Positions 20,801-33,719 of a DNA stretch of 64,000 bases are shown here, piece after piece. Position 1 is the stretch's first letter, and each line of letters opens with the position of its first letter. The stretch lies in contig JAIOJX010000005.1 of NCBI GenBank assembly GCA_022376925.1, forward strand, positions 155,821,501 to 155,885,500. The letters are read 5' to 3'. A program made the position numbers and the translations under genes. Origin of the DNA: Tragulus kanchil (lineage: Eukaryota; Chordata; Mammalia; Artiodactyla; Tragulidae). The notes beneath the pieces are model-generated. The model saw nothing but the letters and a program-made list of their open reading frames with translations. It ran no database searches and was not told the origin of the DNA.

Positions 20801-22600
20801 GCACTTGAGTGAGTAGCTCCATCAAGTAATGTCAAGGTGGAGAATCCTTTAATGTACAGATGGCTATATAATGCCTTTCTCCAGAGCCTGCTTCCTTGGA
20901 GTGACTGGATAGGCTTAGCCCTTTTTTTCTATTTGCCCACCACCATCAACAGGGGTTAGAATCAAAGTCAGAGGCCTTTGTCTGCTTGATCTAAAGCCTA
21001 AACAAGAGTATTTTAATTTCCCTAACAGTCCTGTTAGTGGGCAACAGAGGATGAGATGGCTGGATGGCATTGCTGAGTCAGTGGGCATGAGCTTGAGCAA
21101 GCTCCAGGAGATGAAGGACAGGGAAGCCTGATGTGCTGCATGGTGTCACAAGGAGTCAGACAAGACTGAGCAACTGAACAGTCCTGTTTTCCTAAAACTT
21201 CCCCCTTATAAACTTGATAAGAATATGTATGAGAAGTCCCTGAGCAGTGGTAGGCAACCATTCCATTTAGTTCCATTGCTCAGCTGTGTCTGGCCTTTCC
21301 AGTCAAATCTCTTCCTTTGTCAGCACATGTGTCTCCTCATACAAGCCATTTCTGAGTGTTAGACAAGAGCCCACTTTGGGGTTGGGTAGGGGTCCCCCTT
21401 CCTGCAACAGTACCAGGCATGTCAGTTCTTATCCTTGTTCACTTAGATGCGAGATATTGAGGGATGTGAGCTCATGTTGAGGGAAACCCTTTTCCTGCAA
21501 AAACGAAAATACCAATGTCAGCTTCAAGACTATTAAGTAGCAATTTAACCAATCTAGATTAAGATCTTGTAAGCCTTATGGCTGAATCTTGAACTTTCGT
21601 ATGAAATTAACTTCAAGGGGGAAAGATTTAATATTGCCACTGTCAATTCAGTCTTGAATTGCCTAGGAGTTGGGTAACTTGGAGCTCTTAATGCCTGCTC
21701 AGGCTTTAAGCAACTCTGCACAGGCTTACATAGAGTTCTTTTGTAATTAAATAGAATATTCACCAGCTGCTTAGTCATGCAAGACTCCAGAATACTTATG
21801 GGTGGCAGTTTTTTCTGCAGGGAAGGGTTCTGGTGTTGGGATAGCAGTGTGTGAGCTAAATCTGGAGATGGGTGAGGGAAGTGTTCCATGTTGAAGTGAA
21901 CACCACTCACAGCACTTGAGTGAGTAGCTCCATCAAGTAATGTCAAGGTGGAGAATCCTTTAATGTACAGATGGCTATATAATGCCTTTCTCCAGAGCCT
22001 GCTTCCTTGGAGTGACTGGATAGGCTTAGCCCTTTTTTTCTATTTGCCCACCACCATCAACAGGGGTTAGAATCAAAGTCAGAGGCCTTTGTCTGCTTGA
22101 TCTAAAGCCTAAACAAGAGTATTTTAATTTCCCTAACAGTCCTGTTAGTGGGCAACAGAGGATGAGATGGCTGGATGGCATTGCTGAGTCAGTGGGCATG
22201 AGCTTGAGCAAGCTCCAGGAGATGAAGGACAGGGAAGCCTGATGTGCTGCATGGTGTCACAAGGAGTCAGACAAGACTGAGCAACTGAACAGTCCTGTTT
22301 TCCTAAAACTTCCCCCTTATAAACTTGATAAGAATATGTATGAGAAGTCCCTGAGCAGTGGTAGGCAACCATTCCATTTAGTTCCATTGCTCAGCTGTGT
22401 CTGGCCTTTCCAGTCAAATCTCTTCCTTTGTCAGCACATGTGTCTCCTCATACAAGCCATTTCTGAGTGTTAGACAAGAGCCCACTTTGGGGTTGGGTAG
22501 GGGTCCCCCTTCCTGCAACAGTACCAGGCATGTCAGTTCTTATCCTTGTTCACTTAGATGCGAGATATTGAGGGATGTGAGCTCATGTTGAGGGAAACCC
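20408..22600. repeat. Duplicated block 7 (unmerged overlap)
   Basis: 20408-21489 recurs at 21519-22600 with offset 1111 and a 29-base junction. The first 393 bases are also the end of block 6, so the segment starting cagcttcaagactatt exists three times (19214, 20408 and 21519). A BovB 3' fragment is contained. Confidence 0.95.
21044..21182 (+). mobile_element. BovB LINE 3'-end fragment (also at 22155-22293)
   Basis: The text reads gaggatgagatggctggatg, gcattgctgagtcagtgggc, atgagcttgagcaagctcc, then gatgaaggacagggaagcct, and ends gacaagactgagcaactgaa. This is the 3' untranslated end of BovB (RTE) in plus orientation. The match at 22155-22293 is the same fragment, duplicated by block 7. Confidence 0.88.
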
Positions 22601-23280
22601 AGGGAGTTTGTCATCTGTGCAAAATGTTTCATTTCTGAGATGAGTTCATCTGATGTAAGTTAATTTTTTTAATCTTGAAATTGTAGTACAAATGCATTAC
22701 ACAACACCTTCAAGCTATGGTTTGTTACTGCCAGACATCCTGACATTGACTGAAATTACATGGTATAGCATTGACAAAGTACTCAGATAGCAAAGAGTGC
22801 TATGCTAAACCAAATGCAAATTGAAGAGAGATGCGTGAACTTGTTTTACACCTGCTAGGGAGGGAAACATCCCTAGAGTTGTGGTTTTCTTTTTTGTTCC
22901 CTCAAACAATTCCCAATGCAGTAATTTTCCCTAGCTGAGATGCTGGCACCTCTCCTAAAAGAGGGTGACACCCCCTTAATCAGAATTGATTTATCATCTA
23001 ATCGAACTCCATTAGAAAATGGAGGTAGCTGCCCTTGCTGGTAATAGGACTAAGAAAACGAGATTAATCTTGTTTAGAGAGCAAGGGTGAATGGAAGCTG
23101 TGTGGAGCTTGGAAGCCATGTGCAGGAAATGTCTACAGGCTGAGGCCAGTAGTGGTGATTTCTGCAGTTGGAGGGGTCTTCACCTCTACTTAGCTCTGTA
23201 ATCATCAGAGATTTAACTCCATATTTTGGATGAGTAAGATACTACAATTCTATCTCCAAATCAAAATGACTCTCCCCTGA
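22601..23280. promoter_or_regulatory. Single-copy stretch, possible conserved enhancer-like element
   Basis: There is no interspersed repeat here. Motifs that stand out are an octamer atgcaaat near 22816 and a cluster of homeodomain-type cores between about 22975 and 23070 (taatcagaattgatttatca, ctaatcg, ccattaga, gagattaatc). Such clusters are common in developmental enhancers, but chance occurrence in AT-rich DNA is quite possible. I see no exon. Confidence 0.2.
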
Positions 23281-25450
23281 ATTCCCAAACAAGCTATCAG
23301 GAAACCCACTTTGTTCCTGTAGGAGGGTTCTCTGGGTATTGAAGACTCACTCCAGTCTCTGTGGTCCCTGGCAGGTCCTCTGGAAAGACTGGGGGTCAAG
23401 CCCTGTACTCTGTGCCCTCCCTAAATGTTATATGGCCATTCCCTTTTGAATCTCACTTCACACTGGCCTCCAAGTGAGCTGGCTGTCATCCATTGCTCCT
23501 TAATTTTGATCCACTCTGCTCTGTGCCCCAGTGGGAGGAACTTTGTATGGACTGCACCTCCCCGCTGCCATACGCCCTTGAAAGCTGTTATCCATAAGTG
23601 GGTTTGGCCACTGAGATGCACTAGCTAGAAGACAAGAGGTTTGGGTAACTTTTCTTGACTTCCTCCCTGCTTTACCATTACATCTCACAGTAGGTAGGTT
23701 CCTCCAGGCCTACTACTCTTGCCAATGACCCTTCTTCCATGGTTCTTGCCCTTGATGGGCTCAGGTAACTCTTTTCTATTGACCCTGTGGTTAGAAGTAG
23801 GTTCACATCATTGCTAGTCCCTAGTGGCTCATCTTTTGCTCATAACCCTTCATATTCAACTAGGTTCCTTCATCAGATTCATTCAAACCGCTTGAGATGA
23901 ATTCAGTTTTCAGATCCATTCCTGAGCAGGAAATAGTTCTGTCCCTTTAGCTCAGATGGAAGCAAGTCCCTCTAACATCTCGTTGCTCCCCCATATCCAA
24001 AATAAGTGGAGTCTCAGTTACCCTATCCTATGTACACTGAGTTTCTTGGCATCATGATGTGCCTGATAGCCTCTGGAGGGAGGGAAGTTCCTCCTAATAT
24101 ATCCAGGTAGCTATTTCAGTGTAGAACCCCCAACCCATGACATTAGAATTAGGAAAAAAGGATGGATTAGAGCTCCTGTAAGCTGTAACAGAATCTGGAT
24201 GTCAGTGCACATGGATGCATGTTCACCTTTTGAACATGAAGCTAGTCTTGAAGCTGAAGCCTGAGGGTGAGTTGTTGGAGAGGGCACACCCTAAGTTTAT
24301 TTCTGATGAGACTTGTGGTCAAACTTCAGCTCTGATTTCCCAGCCTGCCTTGTCAATTTTAGATGTCTATGCACTTCCTGATTCCCAAACAAGCTATCAG
24401 GAAACCCACTTTGTTCCTGTAGGAGGGTTCTCTGGGTATTGAAGACTCACTCCAGTCTCTGTGGTCCCTGGCAGGTCCTCTGGAAAGACTGGGGGTCAAG
24501 CCCTGTACTCTGTGCCCTCCCTAAATGTTATATGGCCATTCCCTTTTGAATCTCACTTCACACTGGCCTCCAAGTGAGCTGGCTGTCATCCATTGCTCCT
24601 TAATTTTGATCCACTCTGCTCTGTGCCCCAGTGGGAGGAACTTTGTATGGACTGCACCTCCCCGCTGCCATACGCCCTTGAAAGCTGTTATCCATAAGTG
24701 GGTTTGGCCACTGAGATGCACTAGCTAGAAGACAAGAGGTTTGGGTAACTTTTCTTGACTTCCTCCCTGCTTTACCATTACATCTCACAGTAGGTAGGTT
24801 CCTCCAGGCCTACTACTCTTGCCAATGACCCTTCTTCCATGGTTCTTGCCCTTGATGGGCTCAGGTAACTCTTTTCTATTGACCCTGTGGTTAGAAGTAG
24901 GTTCACATCATTGCTAGTCCCTAGTGGCTCATCTTTTGCTCATAACCCTTCATATTCAACTAGGTTCCTTCATCAGATTCATTCAAACCGCTTGAGATGA
25001 ATTCAGTTTTCAGATCCATTCCTGAGCAGGAAATAGTTCTGTCCCTTTAGCTCAGATGGAAGCAAGTCCCTCTAACATCTCGTTGCTCCCCCATATCCAA
25101 AATAAGTGGAGTCTCAGTTACCCTATCCTATGTACACTGAGTTTCTTGGCATCATGATGTGCCTGATAGCCTCTGGAGGGAGGGAAGTTCCTCCTAATAT
25201 ATCCAGGTAGCTATTTCAGTGTAGAACCCCCAACCCATGACATTAGAATTAGGAAAAAAGGATGGATTAGAGCTCCTGTAAGCTGTAACAGAATCTGGAT
25301 GTCAGTGCACATGGATGCATGTTCACCTTTTGAACATGAAGCTAGTCTTGAAGCTGAAGCCTGAGGGTGAGTTGTTGGAGAGGGCACACCCTAAGTTTAT
25401 TTCTGATGAGACTTGTGGTCAAACTTCAGCTCTGATTTCCCAGCCTGCCT
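23281..25450. repeat. Duplicated block 8 (unmerged overlap)
   Basis: 23281-24350 recurs at 24381-25450 with constant offset 1100. The 30-base junction (24351-24380) is a degraded version of what follows copy 2 at 25451-25487: both share agatgtctatgcacttcc, with missing bases before it. Copy 1 therefore continues as a poor-quality tail. No gene or repeat family is recognised. Confidence 0.95.
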
Positions 25451-27455
25451 GTCTGGTTCAATATTTTCAGATGTCTATGCACTTCCAGAGGGAATAGAGG
25501 GGGCAAATGCAAGGTTAAAAACTGTTGGTGAAATTCTGAGCTATAGAGGTATAAAGGAGGAAAACCTGAACAACGCAGATATATCCATGTTCTCCCAAGT
25601 TTCCTTGTGATTCATTTTACAGTCTTGTCCCTTCCAGCCCCCTGACCAGCCAGTTAAGTGGTTAGTCACTAGCAAGGAGTCTCTTTCATTGTCCGCCTCT
25701 CCCTCACCAAGCACAGGATCGGAAACAGTGCTCAAATCTAAGAGGACTTCTCTTACTACTACTTTTGGGACTGTGAATGAGGCTGCAGGACAGCATACTT
25801 ATTTTGGCTCATACCAATACATAGCTGACCATCTTGAACCAGACTTGAGTCTTTCAACCAACTTAAATTCCCAGTAAGATCTAGATGTGAGCTGCAGAGT
25901 TATTGGTGACATGGGACTCTGGACCCCTGTGTGTTGGCACCCACCATGCCATTTGTTGTTATGCAATTAGCTCTTGATGTACCCAGAATGTGTCCGGGTT
26001 CCCATAGTCACTTGATGTCTTGCAGCCACTCCGTACATTCTAGAGCCTGGAAGCAGATCAGGGGCTGCTTTTATGAACAATGAATAGTTCTATGCTACAG
26101 AATCTGTCTCACACATGTAATATATCTTTACCACACATACCTTAGGCACCACTAGCATGCAGGACCATATACATGAAACTATGGGGAAGATTGTGTTGAT
26201 TCCTGGACCTGCTGCACAGCCCTCTCATTCTGGACCCTACTTAATCACACACTGTGGCCAAGTACGTGATTATGTTGTCCCTTAAACCCAAAGAGTCTAC
26301 CCAAGGGGTAGGAGGGTGGCAAAAAGGGGCATAATATAAATCCAAAGGTAGCTATTTCAGTGTAGAACCCCCAACCCATGACATTAGAATTAGGAAAAAA
26401 GGATGGATTAGAGCTCCTGTAAGCTGTAACAGAATCTGGATGTCAGTGCACATGGATGCATGTTCACCTTTTGAACATGAAGCTAGTCTTGAAGCTGAAG
26501 CCTGAGGGTGAGTTGTTGGAGGGCACACCCTAAGTTTATTTCTGATGAGACTTGTGGTCAAACTTCAGCTCTGATTTCCCAGCCTGCCTGTCTGGTTCAA
26601 TATTTTCAGATGTCTATGCACTTCCAGAGGGAATAGAGGGGGCAAATGCAAGGTTAAAAACTGTTGGTGAAATTCTGAGCTATAGAGGTATAAAGGAGGA
26701 AAACCTGAACAACGCAGATATATCCATGTTCTCCCAAGTTTCCTTGTGATTCATTTTACAGTCTTGTCCCTTCCAGCCCCCTGACCAGCCAGTTAAGTGG
26801 TTAGTCACTAGCAAGGAGTCTCTTTCATTGTCCGCCTCTCCTCACCAAGCACAGGATCGGAAACAGTGCTCAAATCTAAGAGGACTTCTCTTACTACTAC
26901 TTTTGGGACTGTGAATGAGGCTGCAGGACAGCATACTTATTTTGGCTCATACCAATACATAGCTGACCATCTTGAACCAGACTTGAGTCTTTCAACCAAC
27001 TTAAATTCCCAGTAAGATCTAGATGTGAGCTGCAGAGTTATTGGTGACATGGGACTCTGGACCCCTGTGTGTTGGCACCCACCATGCCATTTGTTGTTAT
27101 GCAATTAGCTCTTGATGTACCCAGAATGTGTCCGGGTTCCCATAGTCACTTGATGTCTTGCAGCCACTCCGTACATTCTAGAGCCTGGAAGCAGATCAGG
27201 GGCTGCTTTTATGAACAATGAATAGTTCTATGCTACAGAATCTGTCTCACACATGTAATATATCTTTACCACACATACCTTAGGCACCACTAGCATGCAG
27301 GACCATATACATGAAACTATGGGGAAGATTGTGTTGATTCCTGGACCTGCTGCACAGCCCTCTCATTCTGGACCCTACTTAATCACACACTGTGGCCAAG
27401 TACGTGATTATGTTGTCCCTTAAACCCAAAGAGTCTACCCAAGGGGTAGGAGGGG
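25206..27455. repeat. Duplicated block 9 (unmerged overlap)
   Basis: 25206-26316 recurs at 26347-27455, offset 1141 falling to about 1138 through a 2-base deletion near 26520 and a 1-base deletion near 26840. Its first 245 bases overlap block 8, giving three copies (24106, 25206 and 26347). The end of copy 1 (ggagggtggcaaaaagg) degrades relative to copy 2 (ggaggggtgaggcaata). No gene is recognised. Confidence 0.94.
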
Positions 27456-28436
27456 TGAGGCAATAATGGAACTGGTCTCTTGAGTAAATACTCAAACCAG
27501 TAATCCCTTAAGTCAAACATGGAGGATCTCTGAATACCTGAAGGGTTTATCTTCCCTTTGTCATGGGTGGGTCCTTGAAGGAGCATCAATCACTTGCTAA
27601 TAACAGTGGGCCAGAATGATGGTCTTCAAATTCAAGATTATAAAAGCCACTGGAAGTTGTGGCAGAGCAGGAAAGGCTGATAGAACCCTGGTAGAAGATG
27701 ATGAGTGTACTGCTGGCTGTCCCTTGTGAATAGGAATGGCTGGCAATCTCATAAGGGTTAAGGAGTTGCCAGATCAATAGCCTCGATCAGTTGGTAGAGA
27801 CAACACATCTGGCTGAACAATTGGAATAGAGTGATTTTTTTTTTTATAATCCATTATTACTCATGATTCACCTTGTTTTTCTAGAAGCCATCCTAGTGGA
27901 TAAAGCAGGTAATAGGGAGCCCTCACCCTTGGGTTATTGTCTATTTAGGACATGGTGGTACAGCTTCTGAGTTACTCTTGACTATGGGTGGAGAGCAGTT
28001 TTAGGAGATTGCACTTGGCTTTTGCCCACCATAATGGTTCTTGTCCTTTGGGCCAGTGAGCTAGTGTGAGGTGTATCAGTGGCTGCATTGTCATCTGACT
28101 GGGTACTCAGGGATGAGCAAGATGACCACAATAGTTCTATAGACTCTCACTGTCACCTAACCTCCATATATACCTGCCCCACCCCCCATCAAGGGGACTG
28201 ATCAAACTTAAGATCCCTTTATCAGTGTCAGTTCAAACTCTCTATCCAATCACCTATGACAGGTATGAGTGTTCCCCTTCAATAGTTTTAGCCAGGTAAA
28301 TGGACATACGTTCCTAGTGGCAAAGAGTGAGAGAATACTGTATTTGCTGTGACATGGCACGGCCTTTTGTTAGGGAGACATCCATTCCCTTCAATCCATG
28401 GACTGAGGCTAGTAATGTAATTATGGAAACTAAGGG
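27456..28436. other. Single-copy DNA, no feature recognised
   Basis: No gene or repeat family is recognised. An 11-base T run lies at about 27835-27845. Confidence 0.45.
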
Positions 28437-28835
28437 AGGGTTGTATCAGTCCAAGATTCAACCAGAAAAGCAGAAACTCTAGAACAGATAAACCCACACG
28501 CTAGTTTCTTATAAGAAATTCAATTCAGCCTATGTGATTGTGGAAGCTGGTGAAGCAAGTCGAGGCTGTAGGGTTGGCAGTCAAGATAGATCACATTTGA
28601 GTGGAACTCACAGGAAGGGGCCAGAGCTCTATTGTTCATAGGCATTAGAAAAGGGGAATCATAAGCAAGACTGGACTTTCAACTGATGCAATTGGGCCCA
28701 AAGATTATGCAGGATAATCTCCCTTATTTAAAGTCAAATCATTACAGGTTTTTAAATCACCTTGAATATTTTCACAACACCTAAAATGTTTGGCTTAACT
28801 GACATCTAGCTAAGCTGACACCAAAAAAGCCATCA
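28437..28835 (+). mobile_element. Old mammalian interspersed repeat, family unresolved
   Basis: Two separated blocks appear in the right order for a common old repeat: ccagaaaagcagaaactct with cctatgtgattgtggaagct near its 5' side, and ttgggcccaaagattatgca, ggataatctccctta, cacaacacctaaaatgttt, ctaagctgacacc near its 3' side. I recall the consensus layout but not reliably its family name (L1M or MaLR related). Confidence 0.4.
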
Positions 28836-31800
28836 CGGGAGCCGTGGCCTTTGTTTGCTATGGCTGACTTGCCTTCTTCCCTGTTGACCTTCTTGATCAT
28901 ACAGATGAAGCAGTAATTTTACTGGCTGCCCACCACTCACCGGTATGCATACCATAGCGTGATCTATTGCCAAAGATTCTTCCAGGTCAAGAGAATTCTT
29001 CCCTTGCTACCTCATAAGTTTTAGTTAAATACAGTCACCTGGCCCCTTTTCTAGACTTAGTGTCATCACTGACACCAGGGAGCCTGGTCTCATGGCAGAC
29101 TATTTCAGCTCTATCCCACAGGACAGCACCCACTGGGCTTCTTAAAATGTCAGTGACCCTTACTAGTATACTCACTGTTCCTCTAGGGAAGGAAAGGTTT
29201 TTCCAGGGAATGTGGTCAGGTGGTGGGATCTCTGGTTGTATTCTCCATGCTACCGTGATTGCCTTTCAGAGGCTTTGGACCCCTTAATATCACCCCTTTT
29301 ACTACAGGCCACTGTGTCTAAGACTAGATGTTAAAGTCAGAGTCACAAGACACTCCTGATCAACACTCTCCTGTACCACCTCTATCCTACACTTTTCAGA
29401 GGTGTTCAGTTCTGCTTGTGTTAACCACATCCTACAGTTCTTCCCATGAAATAAACTGCTCCTTCCCATTGCAGAGACCTTATTGTTCATTCCAGGTTGT
29501 TACCTAACCCTGTTAACCAAGAGCCTCTTTAGTTAATCCTGAGTGTTCAAGTAACACCAGCTAATGTAACGCTAGTTTGCTAGCTACTGTCTCCTAGACA
29601 CTGACAAAAGGCCTAGATTTATTGAGAGTATATTCATTATTAGAACTGAACATTCAGGGACATGCATTCATGCAAAACTATATAAGTATCTCCAACACGA
29701 CCCATGAAGATTGGTTTCTGAATGGAAATTCTTATTCAGCAATTGCTTAGCCATTAAAAGCCAAACCCAGGCACTTGTTTATTATGAAGGTCAAGTAACT
29801 TAATACAGAAACTACTTCCACATGTGGTAATAGTGCAGAGCGAGTTATTGTGTGCATCTGTTAGCTTTAACAATTGAAAGTTAACTTCTGTAAGTTAGAT
29901 CTCCTTCATCCTTTAACCGAAATCTAGTTATATGAACTCCTTCATGGAGCAGAGGACCATCTTAACCTATTTACTGAACTGGAATAGCCTTAGTTCAACT
30001 TTGAGACAAGGCAAGGACTCTTCAAAACAAAGCACAGTTCTAAGGAGTAGATGTTTTCACTCACTGAAATTAGTCTAACTCCAGGCAGTGGCCAACCTTG
30101 AATTGTTGAGGCAGATCACTGAGATCAAAAACAGAATATTAAGGTTTAGAAGACTCAAAGGGATGAAGAAAAATGGCACCCAGTTTCTCCTGGTCACTTT
30201 CAATGTGTCTTCCTTCAAACCCAGTCAGGATAGAACCTAAGTATTAATAAATATTAAAGAATCAGGAATTAAAATGTCGTGAGGTCACAGTATCAGATAA
30301 ATTAGGCCTTCAGACCTGTAGGCCTTGATCACATCATGTCCTTAGCAACTAGGACTTGCCGTCTGCAGGAACCACATCTATGGGCCTAGTAGGTGAGGAA
30401 CTAGAAATCTTAACTCCCTAGACTTTAGATAAGGTCTGTCTTGATGTTGCAATGAAAGGCAGCCTTGTGGATTTAGTAGGTTTGATTTGAAAGTCAATTC
30501 TCTTGATCAAGGGGTCTCTCTTATCCCTGTTTTAGCTTGACATATAAAGCTATGGGTTTCATATTCCATGTGAAAGTGGGAATGATGAGTACACATGTCC
30601 CTAAGTGGGACACATGTATCCTGTCACTTTAGAATGTCCTCAGAATAGGATGCCTTGAAACTGTCTGACAGGCGCTATTAGCAGAACACGAGCACCAGTC
30701 TTGTTCTGCAAGGACCAGTGTGACATGACAACAGCCCTCCAGCTTTAATAGACTCCCCACGCCTTACCCAGCCTACTGATGTCCAGTTCCTTGCTGTATT
30801 CTGCATCCTAGTGACCCTTTTCAGACCAGATGCTTATTCTTGACAATGTGATGGGTCTTCAATCTAATTTGATGGGCCTAGGTAGATTTAAGTGATTCTT
30901 GTATCAAGTTTAATCTTCTTGACTAATTTGTGGTTCACCCTTTACCTAATCTTTTCCCCTTTCAGAAGGAAAACCCAGGACTTGGCTTGTAGAGGCTAAT
31001 CAGACTGAAACTCATTATTTCTCTCTGTTGAAGAGCAAATCTTAGTCACAGATCCTTTATGCCAGATTCACAGTGATCAGTCTATCAGGTTATAGGCTGC
31101 CCAAGAGTATATGGGCCAAGTTATTCCAGATGAATTCAGATAGCCCTTCCCCCAAAGTATTCTCATGTCAATTCTGATCTGCTAGAACATGATGACTCAA
31201 ACTGAAGTTTTCTGATGAACATGGAGTGTAATATGCTGGCATACTTTGCCCAAGAGCCTCCTGAGCCAACTGGCTATCAATTTTAAAAATAATCCTTGAA
31301 TGGCCTGTTATATGATTAGTCTTCCTACTCAGGTGCCTGATCATGCCCCCACATTCCATGGGAAGTAGACACAAGGACCCCATGAGTCCTCTAGCTTCAT
31401 GGAAGTCCTGGGGGGCCCCTTGGGGTACATAAGTCTAGAAGCTGCTGAGCAGTGAGCTACAGGGATGGATTTAACTGTGGAATAGAACTTTGAAGGACTT
31501 TAGGAAGGAGCTTCCTCTATCAGGGGCAAGGGAGCAGTGAGCAGTTACAAGTCCTTGATCAACTTTCCCAAAGACAATTCTGATGGGACTACTGTGGTGC
31601 CCTGACCATCCTAGAACCAAACTGGAGCCTCAGCTTCAGAAAAAGGAGCTGTGACCCATCCAGTTTAGCCAAAATCAAAAGCCAAAGCTTAGCCAAGATC
31701 CCAAGGTCAATGACTGAAGGTCAGAAGGGAAGAAACCATATTGGGAAATGGCAGACAGAAGACAAACTCGGAGCACCAGATTCCTAAGATGCCACAGCCT

Positions 31801-33714
31801 TTGTAGCTCTGGGAGTCAGGTAACCAGCTCCAGCTTACCTCTTAGCTCTTGAAGGAGAAGCACTCAAAGGAGACCTCAGTCATTGACAAGTGTGTTCAGG
31901 AGCTATTGCTCCTGGTAGAATAGTAAACAAGATGATAAGCTGTTGATAATCATGTGGCTAGTCTACCTGTGCACTCAGTATAATTCTGATCTATTGAGCT
32001 ACTCTTGTTCTAAAACAAAGTCAGAAACTACTCTCCTGACTCATTATGAAGAGAGAATTTTTGTGAAATGGGTACAGAATTCAACAGTAGGTTGGCCAAT
32101 TGTTTAGCAAACTACAAAGGAGTTCTGCTATTAGCCTCCTATCATACTTTTCTCTGATTTAAAGAATGTTGGACTCAGACCAGAATGCCTACCAAAATCC
32201 TGGATACAGTGTCTTTTGCTTCCACATTTTATTAGGAAGTGAAACTTCCAAGCTTCTGTACACCAAAACAGCAGTGTGTACAAAACTTCTCAGAATTGAT
32301 CTGGATCATACCTAAGACAAGGCATAATCCAGTGGCCAGATAGTTAAGTGGTGACAAATTTGCCAGTACAGGGTGGCAGTACCTTAAATGCTCAAGCTCC
32401 GTAGTAAAGAGTTTAAGTAAAAACAAAGGAAGAGTGTCATTTTTTTACTGAATGAAAGACGTAAAAAGATCTGTTCTTAGAAGTCAACCTGGCCCTTTCA
32501 AATGTCAGTGGTGATGTAAATTACCAATTCACTTTCTGGAGGGTGTGGCAGCTAATAGCATCTCTTGACTCATCTTTAGTGCTCCTAAATGGAAGTGGTA
32601 GAATTGGGGAAAAACTGACTTGTACAGACCGGCTATACTGAACGATGGTGGTTAAGACTTACCTGAAACACAGAACGCCTCTCCACGTGTGCTTGTAGAG
32701 GTGGGAGAACCACAGGAAGTGTGCAAAATACTGAATGGCTGTGCTGGAGTTGGAGTTACTGAACCCATTTTAAACTTAGCACTGCAACTACTTTTTTATA
32801 ACAAATTAAAATGGGATTTTAGGACTTGGACTGACGTTAGTCTGGCTCATAGTGCTGTCATCAAACTGACACTAGTGGCCCTGAGACAGTGGGCATGAAG
32901 GACCTTGTGTCTTCTTGTTTAGGTCTTACAATGTCCAGGAAACCACTTCTTGCTGTGAGATTGCAGATGAGTTCTGATGCCAGGCCAAAAAAAAAAAAAA
33001 AATCAGCAAATAGTGACCAACCTACTGCTGGGGTTTCTTGTTGTCTCCAGCACCTGCTTCCTTTTTGGTTTTAGTCACTTTCCTCATGATGTCTTGGAGG
33101 CTAACCCTCATGCCTGGCCCTACACTGTGGTATGTATCAAACAGGTTGAATTACTGATTGTGAGTTTTAGCTGTTACTCAGTTTTTATGGCATTTAGCTT
33201 TTGAATCTCTGAACCAGGGTCCCAGGAAAGATCTTTATGTTTGGTCTCAATGCTCTGCTCACGGGTTATGTGTCTAGACTTAATTCTCTCCTTAGGAAGG
33301 TTAAATTGTGTGTACAGTAGACCTGGAGAGGTTCTAGATTCTATCTAACAGTCCACAGAAATCCCTCAGTTAGGGTGCCTGAGGCAAGTCTGGGGTTTTC
33401 TGAAGTTCATTGTGCTTTTGCTAGGGAAAAGTAGTGTGCACTGTTAGAAGTACTATGTCCTATGTTCCTGCTTCTGGTGTGTACTCTGGTTACTAGTTCT
33501 GGGTTGAGCCCAGGTGGAGAAATGAATGCAGTGGGGACGGAAGGAGTGACTTCATGAACTTGCTGTGAAAGTTCTGACAAGATGGCCAGATGGCCTGGAA
33601 ATCAGGAGCCTTCACATGCTGAGTGAGCAGCACAGGGAAGTCAGGACTAGCTGGGTGCTTGACTGAAGGGGCAACTTGGATGAGAAATGTCTCCTGAAAG
33701 TAAAAGTGTTCTGT
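28836..33714. other. Longest single-copy stretch, no feature recognised
   Basis: Nearly 5 kb without a gene or repeat family I can name. Open frames are at most 75 codons. A 16-base A run at 32987-33002 ends a segment with no recognisable coding ancestor, so I do not call a retropseudogene. Highly decayed repeats may be present below what I can see by eye. Confidence 0.4.
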
Positions 33715-33719
33715 CTCGG

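Noticed and set aside
32689..33002. Processed pseudogene ending in the A run at 32987-33002
   Set aside because: The sequence before the A run has no recognisable coding ancestor, no polyadenylation signal at the right distance and no target-site duplication that I could see.
28836..33714. A hidden long non-coding RNA gene in the long single-copy stretch
   Set aside because: I could not identify a convincing splice-site series, promoter or terminator by eye, so there is nothing specific to report.
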